Shown piece by piece: positions 10,179 to 19,170 of a stretch of 64,000 nt of DNA. Under the pieces are notes generated by a model. The model searched no databases. It was not told the origin of the DNA and saw only the letters and a list, made by a program, of their open reading frames with translations. The first letter of the stretch is position 1, and the number at the start of each line of letters is the position of its first letter. Origin of the DNA: Geosiphon pyriformis (lineage: Eukaryota; Glomeromycota; Glomeromycetes; Archaeosporales; Geosiphonaceae); NCBI GenBank assembly GCA_016748015.1, contig JAAOMT010000703.1, positions 457,967 through 521,966 of the forward strand. The letters run 5' to 3'. Position numbers and translations under genes: made by a program.

Positions 10179-11210
10179 TCATTGTGGTATAGTGTAGGTG
10201 TTATAAACAGTAGTGATTTGGGTGGTCTCTTCTTCTTTCTCTTTTTCTTTATTTTCTTTGTCCTCTTCCCATTCCCAGTTTGAAGTCAGTTCGCTCTTGT
10301 CATTGTCAGTCCATGTCAGGTCATCAGTTTCCCAGATAAGTTCTTCCTTTTGTTTCCCTTTTCCCTTGTTGCTGTCGTCCCAGGAGAGTATTGGCGGTAG
10401 TTTATTGTGCTTTTCATCTGCCCACGACATTTGGTAGGCTTTCCAGGTAGGCTTTTTTTTCTCCTCCTCCAGTTCGATCAATAGTTTCTTTCTTAAAAGA
10501 GTTTTGAAGTGGCCACATGTGGCTGGAACACGTATGTGTTGGCCCTAATACATTAGCTGGAGTTCTTGGGTGTTCCAGTCTAACGTTGCATTGACTTTGA
10601 ATAGCCAGTCATTACCAATGAGAGCTTGGTATTGAGTGGCTTCCATCACTAGAACTTTAATGGAAGTCACAATGCCATTGACTTCAAAAGGAAAGTCGTC
10701 AATTTCGCCGATTGGAGTTTTGGTTGCTCTATTGGCTGTGATGATTCTGGCACTGGCAGCTCGATCAACTTGACGATCTAATTGATCCATGAGTTGTCTT
10801 GTGATTATGCTGCCTATGAAACTGCTGTTTAGGATCAATTTGATGGATTGTCCTTCAATTTTGGCGTCAGTATACATCGTGGTGATTGGTTTGGCTTTAA
10901 AAGCAGCTCCATTAAATAATAGCATTGCAGCTGTTTCTTCAAATTTGAATGGGAAGATAGCAGCCAATGACTCGTCTTCAGTGATGGTAGCAGATGAGAT
11001 ATTATTAGTGAGTGGTTGTTTTTGGGTAAATGCCAGGTTATTGGTTAAAGTGTCTTCTGGGGTGACCAGAAGACTTAAATAGTTCTGGGAATTTGGGTTC
11101 TGGGGTTGACCGGTACCCAAATTCCACTGGCATAATCCAAATAGTTGCTGTGAAAAACTGGGAATCAGTTGATGGACTACCATCACCAATCTCCAGCTCT
11201 GTTGAGTCAT
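10179..11210 (-). pseudogene. Ty3 aspartic protease and acidic linker
   Basis: The open piece 10545-11210 contains a retropepsin-like fold: KLILNSSFIGSIITRQL, where the catalytic DSG/DTG triplet is expected, and later ATQYQALIGNDWL, the second hydrophobic block. The triplet reads Asn-Ser-Ser, so the catalytic Asp is lost; this fits G-to-A changes. A second piece, 10179-10481, encodes a Lys/Glu/Trp-rich linker with a repeated WE-rich pattern. The protease would cut the gag-pol polyprotein inside the particle. As it stands it cannot. The same region of the decayed element at 45720-45992 aligns by eye. Confidence 0.8.
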
Positions 11211-11439
11211 TCTCGGTCTTTGGGTTTTGTTGGATGGTAAGTTTTGGAGTGGTGTTTGGATCTGTTGGAGTTGATAAATTATTTGTGGCTGTGGTTGATA
11301 TATTACTTGTGGCTATGGCTGATAAATTGGAGGTTGATATACTGGAGACTGATAAACTGATGACTGCGTTACTGGTAGGTAAGCGGGTGGGTTTTGATTT
11401 GGGTACTGATTCGGAGTTTGGAACTGGCGATCAGAATTT

Positions 11440-13321
11440 TGATATGGATTTCCCGATCATTGGTTATTTAAACACTGACAACAGTCAATTTGGATATGTC
11501 TTTGTTTACCACAATAGTGGCAGATATGCATTTCTTGTTGCCACTGTTAATTGGTTGATAAAGATAGACGTGGTTGATTTTGGGCATAATTAGAGTTTCC
11601 TTGATTATTGTGTCGTTGTGGAGGCTGATAAATGGCGTGATTGTCAGCTAAGTATCCTTCCAATCTCTTATTGATTGATTTACTGAACTTTTCCAATTTG
11701 GAATCCAATTCAGATGATCCATTTATTACTAGATTAACGGCTTAGGCGTGGTTAGCCTCTGACTCAGCAGATTCAAAATCTTTGGCGTGTGTGACTGCAT
11801 CTTGAAGGGTGCCTGGATGCAATGGACATACATGTTGCAAGATGCTGCTGCACAGGCCATGGATAAACTGATTGAGTATCTGTGGTGCTGTGAAATAGTT
11901 GACATTAATTGCTTGAATTTGGCATAGGTTTTGATAGAAGTGTCCCAGATAAGTGGTGACTGCTTCAGTTTCTCCTTGTTTCATGGTAGTGAATGCATTG
12001 ACTAGGCGATTGATGCTGTTATTGTTGCTAAAGTATCTTAGAAATTCCGCTTTGAAGACATTAAAATCTTGTGGTTTATTAATCAAGCTCTGGTACCATA
12101 AATCGGCAGTATCTTTGAGAAAGTAGAGAATGGCTTATATTGCTTGAGCATCATTCCATCCGTTGGCTGTAATGGCCTTTTCTACATTATTCAGCCATAT
12201 TTGAGTGTTATCCTCTTTGCCCATAAAGTTGTCAAGTTTTGCAATTGGTGCGTAGGCCATTGGATCTAAGTTAGGTGGTTGTGGTGGCTGTTGAAGCAGT
12301 TGTTGTCCTGGCTGTTAGGGTGATAGTTGAAGTGACTGCTGTATGGATTCGACTATGGGATTAATCAGCAGTTGATCAATAATGATTACTGGAGGTAAGT
12401 TTTGCTGATTAATTAATTCAGGGTTTTGATTTTTTTGATTTTGTGGCATTCGAATATTCGGAGTTTCGATTTCCGGATTTTCTAACTGTTGCTGAATTCA
12501 GGGTTTTGATTTTTTTGATTTTGTGGCATTCAAATATTCGGAGTTTTGATTTCCGGATTTTCTAACTGTTGCTGAGTTTGAATGTTCAGGATTTCAACTT
12601 CTAGGTTTTCAGTGATTGGATGCTGGTAAGTGAATTCTTGATTCTCTGATTTTTCTTCCTCCTTTTCTGATTCTGCTGCTTCCCACGAATCAGAGATTCT
12701 AAAATCTGGTGGAGGTGGTGGTGATCGAAGTCCTGATGAGGTTGATGATTGCAAATTAAATCCCTCAAAGTATTCGCCATATGGTTCTAACAATTTTGTT
12801 TTCCTTTATCTACTTTGGAATGGGAATCGTCCAAATGCTGATGTCACAGTTGATGGAAACACGTCAGTTGATGATATGTTGATGGTGCTTCCAAGTGTAT
12901 AGTGGTATGATGGGTTACTTGGGAATTTAACTCTGTTTTTCTTCCAAGCAGGTGGCTGTATTTTTCAGAGTGTTACTGCTGGTGTTTGTAATTTTCCCTT
13001 GCCTTTACTAGCATATGTAATTGGATATCTTTGTTGAGTGTAGTGTTCAATTTTTTTGTTGATCTCAGTGATGATGGATGCAAAATTATGGTTTGTTGGT
13101 AGGTTGGTGTTTTGAATTAATTCCTTATAGAAAGTTTCTCTTGCTGATTCAGTATTCACTGGTGTTCCTAATAAAGAGGAAATTTTTTCGTTGACGTAGA
13201 AATTGAAGGCTGATTCGGCAGATATATGATTGTGGTTTAATCCCAAGTATTGACAATAGTGTTGAAATAAGGATTTTGTGAATCCTAAATGGTTTGCTCC
13301 TATAATTTCTGATTCTGCCAC
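11440..13321 (-). pseudogene. Ty3 gag: N-terminal domain, capsid, CCHC nucleocapsid
   Basis: Pieces in order are 12965-13321 (helical N-terminal domain starting MAESEIIGANH), 12530-12793 (Pro/Glu-rich stretch) and 11742-12086 (capsid-like: a Phe-rich helix, then TYLGHFYQNL and FIHGLCS). A nucleocapsid zinc knuckle CHYCGKQRHIQIDC (CX2CX4HX4C) follows at about 11479-11524. The start ATG lies 63 bp inside the 5' LTR boundary, after the PBS, which is normal for gag. The frame is broken by stops and by an 80-bp tandem duplication near 12416-12575, which is not a multiple of three. The protein would form the cytoplasmic particle that packages element RNA. Confidence 0.8.
12416..12575 (-). repeat. 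80-bp tandem duplication in gag
   Basis: Two adjacent copies of an 80-bp unit, with GGGTTTTGATTTTTTTGATT at 12421 and again at 12501, differ at only two or three positions. Eighty is 26 codons plus two bases, so the duplication shifts the gag frame. A related array with longer units fills 29020-29490 in the family-2 element. Confidence 0.9.
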
Positions 13322-13363
13322 TTTTGGTTTGGTGTTGTCGGTGCTGGTTCTCTGTAAGATTAT

Positions 13364-13382
13364 ACCTCACAGGGAGCACCAA
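13364..13382 (-). promoter_or_regulatory. Primer binding site (PBS)
   Basis: Read on the minus strand, TGGTGCTCCCTGTGAGGT begins just after the GTAACA end of the 5' LTR and one or two spacer bases. A TGG start is expected of a site pairing with the 3' CCA end of a tRNA. I cannot name the tRNA. It is not an initiator-methionine PBS. Confidence 0.7.
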
Positions 13383-13383
13383 A

Positions 13384-14227
13384 TGTTACAGGTGATTATT
13401 TTTGTTGTTGAATTGAATAACAAACCCGTAACTTGGTGCTCAATTGATATAATGTTGTTGGTAATATCTGAAAATATTGTTATCTGAAGGTTTTGGTTGA
13501 TCTAAAGGTTTTGTTGTAAAGTTCTTTGTATAATGGACAGAGATTCAGTGGTGATGATAGTAGTTTTCCTGGAGTCACAATTATGCCCAATTTCTTTCTC
13601 AGCTTGGCAGCCAGATTTATTCTGGCAGTTGTGCCCTTCTGATAAGCTACCTGTTAATATATATAATTCTACCCTTATTTGTGGGTCTTTTACCAGGCTA
13701 TCCTTGACGTCAATAACTCAGTGCTTAATTTTTTTACTCAATTAATATACAACAACAAAATCAAAGAAAGAAAAGAAAATAAAATTAAAGAAAATAAAGA
13801 AAATAAGCCAAAGCAATTTGGTACGTTAGTATTTTGTCAATAGCCATAATCAAGAGCTATTGTTCCAGCATGGTTAAGTATCAATTACTATCAACATGAA
13901 GTGTTGATAGTGGATAGTAGATTGAGATATAGAATAATTATTTATTTGATGATTGGTTTCTTGGCTAAGGATTCTGTGGTATTGATTCTGTTTTTTCTGT
14001 TTCTAACACTACTGCTATATATACATAATTAGGATTCCTCAATTCCTTGATTCTTCATGACAGGAATTCTGGAATTCCTGGAATCTTGCAATTCCTCGTT
14101 GGGGAATCCTGAAATTTCTGGAATCCTGCAATTCCTGAAAAAAATTCTGGAATTCCACATTTACTACACTTACTTCTGATTGGCTAATAATTATGCTAAT
14201 ATATTTCTTATATTTCTATGAGTAACA
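13384..14227 (-). repeat. Family-1 LTR (5' LTR of the Ty3 element)
   Basis: Partner of 2931-3828 with the same TGTTAC...GTAACA ends. It contains the A-rich array (about 13753-13805) and a shorter GGAATTCC-type array (about 14034-14154). Confidence 0.93.
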
Positions 14228-16606
14228 CTGGCTACCACCAACCCAAATAGTATCATCTACAAAAGCACCTGCAGCCAAGAATGATGTCAGCCCGGCCTGA
14301 AGCTCCACCCAGCCAGTTCTGGAAATAAAATAAGAGTTCAACCTGTAACCATACATGCTTTTCTGTCATTTGACTTCACACAAGAGTGAATCATAAAATA
14401 TGCGCCAAAGAAGTGGCGAAAAAATCTCCCCTTGGTCCAGACCATCATGAACACAATAACCATCAGTCAAGCTGAAATCTGTTATCACCCTGTTGGTGTG
14501 ATCATTGTGAATGCCATCAAAAAATCTAATAAACTTGTTACACATCTTAATCCTAACCAAACTCCTTTTGAGATGCACCCAGCCAACAGAATCATATGCT
14601 TTTTGCATATCTTGCAAAACCAGCCACAGTTCCCGGCCCTTTTCCAATACATCTTCCATCACAGAACCAATGGCAAAAATAGGTAATTGCATCGACGTAC
14701 TCTTTAATGCAGAGAAATTGTCCCCACGCAGAACATCAAATCTGCTGTAGGCCGAAAAAATTCTGTCTGAGAGAATCTTGGAAAGAATCTTGTGGGCCAT
14801 TTTAATTAACACAATAGAATGGGTATTCGTGAGAACGCCCTCCCATTTATATGGTTTAGAAATCATTAACACCCAAGCTTCCTTCCAAGGTCCAGGTACA
14901 GATTTATGTTCTAAACAAAAATTCAGCAATAACAAAAGCATATCCAAAACCATTCTATTATAGTGTTTTCACAATTCATTGAAAATACCAGAAAGACCAG
15001 CCATCTTACCATCGGGCAAATTAGAGACAACTATAAGCAACTCATCAAAACCAATCAAACACATTACTTCAGAGAAGGCATCATCAAAGACATAGTCCAA
15101 AGGCTGAAATTGGCACACCCAGTTATCAGAAATACCCAGCATCACCACATGCTTCTTAGTCCAACCTTTCATAATCTCATCAACCTTAGATTTAACCAAA
15201 TTTGGCTCCAGGACCAACTCTTTACCTGTGACCAAGTGATCTAGTACCACCTTATGGAAAGAACACTCCAAAATACTTCTGATGATGCATCCCTTGTCTA
15301 TTTCAAAACTCTCCATCCTCCTCTTAATAGCCTGCCTAATATGAGATTCCTCAGCGTGCTTAGACTCTATCATCTTCGAAGAGTGGTAAACTTTCCTTGC
15401 CTTAGCCAGTTCAGAGCAAATAACATCAAAACCAGAACTCAAAAGAAATAGAGACTTCACTGGCAAGACGCCAACTGAGTCAAACCTGTCCCATGTATCC
15501 AACAAAGAAGCAAAATTTCCACCAAAAACCAGATGAGAGACCTTAATCAGCTTAGACACAAGCAGTTCCAGTCTATAAAACTTAGAAGAAATCTTATTGA
15601 AAACATTACTATAACCCTTGAACCATTTTTTTTTGAACATCCCACCAGCTGAGAGAATCAATATTTTGTGAACAATGTCCTACATTGCATCCTTATTCGA
15701 AAACTTTGTAGCCGCAACAAATGCATCTAAAAGCATAGAAGCATTAACAGCTGTAGCATTCTTAAACTCCAACTACTTCCCATCACTGGCATTTTTAACA
15801 TCAAACTTCCAATGATTTTTATTGGCCTGTTTGCATAGTGACAGCAACTGCACATCCAACAAACCACCCAGACCCACAGAAACAGAAACACCCCTATGAT
15901 CAGTATCAAAAAAATCCTCAACACCCACCACACCACAATCCATGATTGCATTAACTAAACTAGAGAAAACCAACACGTAATTAATTGTCTTGGCAATACC
16001 ATAAGAATTGCATCATGTTGGTGACCTCACAAAAGTGCTTTCACTTAAAGAGTTGACCAGACCCAAATCAAAACATTTTCTGAAACTGGCATATTTATGA
16101 GACCCATTTTTATTGAAATTGCCACCAAGAATGACAAAAGAAGTCTCATTCACAGCTTTGACAATGAAAAAATTGATATCACTAGCCTGAGAAAACTGAA
16201 CTACTGAAGACACACCAGCATACAGCCCCAGAATAGACACAGAAAGCTTATTCCCAAAAAGCAGCCTTATTGACAACAGCCAACCAGGTACCTCTGAAAT
16301 CTTACACACATGCTTTGCTAAAAAAGAGTCCATAATTATTGCAACACCAAATTTCATGTAACCAGAATCCAGACCAGAAGTAAAAACACAAACACCATCA
16401 AACTTATCGGCAATCCACAGATGAACCATGCCTCTTAACTTTGTCTTAGTAATAATAGAAACCAGATTGTTCATGTTTTTATGCCAACGTATAATGTCTG
16501 TTTGCTTCGCACAATTGTTCATACCTCTGACATTACACACGGCAATTTTCCAAATTAAGTAAGTCATTGAGAAGACAGGAGAACTGACAAATCTGAACCA
16601 GAGCAC
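14228..16606 (-). pseudogene. LINE ORF2, 5' half: APE-type endonuclease and reverse transcriptase
   Basis: All open pieces (16013-16606, 15773-15976, 14969-15661, 14366-14953) share one frame with stops between. The endonuclease part shows CNVRGMNN, then TKTKLR (the usual catalytic ETK has become KTK, a G-to-A type change), GGNFN for GDFN, and DTDHRGV for SDH. The RT part shows LPDGKMAGLSG, LQDMQKAYDSVGW with the first catalytic Asp, GLDQGEIFSPLLW, and FVDDTIWVGG at about 14240-14270 with the catalytic pair. ORF2 nicks the target and primes reverse transcription there. With the 3' half it totals about 1576 codons. Confidence 0.9.
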
Positions 16607-18510
16607 AGAATATTTAACTTATCCAAAACTGAACCAACTGAGGCCTCCAAAGCAATCAACTTTGTTTCTAAACCACCCACTTTGGCAGTAAGGACTTTGG
16701 AACTACTAAAGCTGAGCTCAACAACAGCATTGTGAATGACGAGTGGAGGAGTACCAGACGAGACCAAAGCAGTATCCACAATCATATTAAAATTCACATC
16801 AGAAGTCAAAGTCTCAGAAACAGCAGGAAGAGAGCTTAGAGAAGAGGTCACCACAGGAACCAAATCAATGAATTCCAGTCGAACCAAAATGCCAGAAACA
16901 TGGTTAGTCAAAAGCTCCAAAAAGTGCTTCAAAATTGCCAGCCAGTCATTCAAATGAGAAATGGTAGGAGAATCAGTCATCATTGAAGGAGTAACCAAAC
17001 CAGAATGCAAACCAGCACCAGCCAAACCAGAGGGAACCACACAAGAAGGAAAGCCACCAGCAATTTGGGTCTATGTTTTACCACCAAATGAGACTGGACA
17101 AGCAATAAGAGCTGACTTTTTCTTATATATCTCAGCCAGACAAATCCGATCTTGATCAGAAACCACCTTCTTCTCACGAACACCAGAATTTTCATCCAAG
17201 GAACAGTTAACTGTAACATAACCAAATTGTTTACAACAAATGCAACTGGCCAAAGAAAGACCAGTCCAATGCAAACTTACACCCTTGAAAACTGGAATGA
17301 TACCAATAGCAGCCAACTTGGACACCTTATCACCAAAACAAATTATAGCACATCTATTACAAACATATGAATTAGGATTACAGCCAATAAAACAAGTCTT
17401 TCCACCATATGATTCCAACAAACTGGAAAGGTCATGAGCAGTGGTGCCAACTGAAAGAGTATAAAGCAAAGCCCAATACTGATCTTTTAATACCTATGTT
17501 TGTTTATCACTGATTGCCAAAGCCACACACACTGAATCTTTTTTCATGAAGACTGACCATTTAAATGCAACCAAACTAGCTATTTCAGACAACTCAAACT
17601 CAACCAGGGCCTTTTGCCAAAGACCAATCAACTGCATTTTGATTGAAACAATTTTGCCAAATTTAAAAAATGCCAAATTCACTACTGATTTGAGAAGATC
17701 TACTGGGATCTCCTTGACAATCACTTCCCGATCTGAATGTCTGTTTACTTTCCTTAGATCATTATTTACCAAAATCTTCTCACTAATTGCCAATTCCCTT
17801 GCCTTAATCAAACTTTTTTCAAATGTAAATGAAGATCTTATTATTCCTGGAAATTTTGAGGAAGTCGAAGCTCCCCCAAATCCATTAACTTGATAAAAAA
17901 TTTTTTTAACTGCCATCAACTTATCAACATTTGTTTTTCCAGGCACTGCCAAAACTTCAATATCCAATGCAAAAAATTTTACTGGCTCGAAATTCCTTTT
18001 TTCCGGGACACATGACCTGATATGCGGCACCTGATTGGCACTATTGACTATAAGGGGAGAAAGCTCCAGCGCATTATCGTTATCACTCATACGGTCGAAC
18101 AAAGATCATTTTGGTGGGTTGCCCAGCACATACGTTTGAGTACAAGTCTTCTTTGGCATATTTTTGTCCATGCCGTTGTCCTCACCAGATTCTGCATAGC
18201 TTATCTCCTCGGCAACCAAGTTTGTCATATTTTCCACATCCAAAAAACTGCTTACACTGCTTACTACACTACTGACATTGCTACCCCAGGACACTACAGA
18301 TTTGGCACCAGCTTCACCCAAATCTTCTAAGCTAATAGGGCCAGCAGATGTATTGACCACACTGCCAACAGCAGCAGGCTTCTTAGGTTTCTTGTAGGAT
18401 GCACCACACAAGTGAGCACTCGCAAAACGCTTAGATTTAACACCAGAACGGGTCCCTAAACCTGCCGAAACAGAACTTGAACCACCAACAGAAGAGCCTA
18501 TCAGTTTCAT
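16564..18510 (-). pseudogene. LINE ORF1, RNA-binding/zinc-knuckle protein
   Basis: A single 649-codon frame from ATG at 18510, broken by exactly three stops: TGA at 18106-18108, TAG at 17494-17496 and TAG at 17071-17073. Each fits one C-to-T type change (Arg CGA to TGA, Trp TGG to TAG twice). The N-terminus is Ser/Gly/Lys-rich. The middle (18102-17496) looks RRM-like, with VIVKEIPVDL and FFKFGKIVSIKMQLIG. A Cys-rich CICCKQFGYVTVNC knuckle follows near 17240, and the C-terminal 150 residues are predicted helical. By analogy with other LINE ORF1 proteins it would coat element RNA. Copies occur at 61436-63260 and 49309-50118. Confidence 0.85.
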
Positions 18511-18640
18511 GTTAACATAAAGGGGTGTACTAAGAGAAATAACTTTAAAACGAAAGAAGAAAAAAGGAAAAAGAAGAAAGTTATTCTATCAGTTTACTTC
18601 TTGCTTTTGCTATGGTCAAGAGATCAATGAAAGAGGTTTT

Positions 18641-19170
18641 TTTTATATATTAGTTTATTTATTATTATTAATATTTAAGTATTTTTTTGTTTTTACTTAA
18701 CACTAAATTTTTACTTTTAATAATAATAATATATTATTTTATTTAATATTAATTACAAAAATTAAGACTAATTATACTTGATTTTAATATATATATTTAA
18801 CTATTAAAATTAATTATAATTATATTTAATATTAATATATATTTTAATACCCAAAAAAATTAAATAATATTAATAATATTAAATTATAAATATTTATATT
18901 TATTTCTAAGTCCAAATTTAAAAATAAGTTAATATATTATTAATAATATTATAAAAACTTATATTCTTAATAAAACTATTTATAAAAACTAAAACAATTT
19001 TTAAATTATTTTTTTTTAAGCTTTTTTTAACAAATATAAAATTTTAATTTAATTAGTGAATTATAATAATACACTAAATTAATTTGATTTCTACCAGTGT
19101 CAGGTGTGACTTTCTCCCGCCTTTATTTCCGGGATCCTGTTGTTGAACTGTACGGCCAGGTGTTGAATAA
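18641..19170 (+). other. AT-rich spacer and upstream region of the calpain gene
   Basis: Mostly low-complexity AT. Composition rises sharply in the last 80 bp (19093-19170), which include GTGTCAGGTGTGAC and CTCCCGCC, before the calpain start. That segment is the likely promoter and 5' UTR; no TATA element stands out. Confidence 0.5.

Larger units (their letters stand above)
2931..14227 (-). mobile_element. Ty3/Gypsy LTR retrotransposon carrying a dUTPase (family 1)
   Basis: A structurally complete minus-strand element of 11.3 kb. The two LTRs (13384-14227 is the 5' LTR, 2931-3828 the 3' LTR) start TGTTAC and end GTAACA. A PBS abuts the 5' LTR and a purine tract abuts the 3' LTR. Gene order on the minus strand is gag, protease, acidic linker, Cys cluster plus dUTPase, RT, RNase H, integrase, extra ORF. 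RT before integrase is the Ty3 order. It is inserted in a LINE and is itself interrupted at 6032-7082. Stops and a lost protease Asp show it is dead. The LTRs have diverged by substitutions and indels (898 versus 844 bp), so the insertion is not recent. Confidence 0.93.
14228..18640 (-). mobile_element. LINE, 5' half of the split copy
   Basis: The minus-strand LINE continues here from 461-2930. It contains the whole of ORF1 (16564-18510), the first part of ORF2 (14228-16606) and a short 5' region to about 18640, where sequence turns into featureless AT. The summed LINE length without the insertion is about 6.9 kb. ORF2 overlaps the end of ORF1 by 43 bp in a different frame. Confidence 0.9.

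Noticed and set aside
11093-11593. 166-codon plus-strand frame over gag
   Set aside because: Antisense to the gag zinc knuckle; composition is a mirror of the gag codons.
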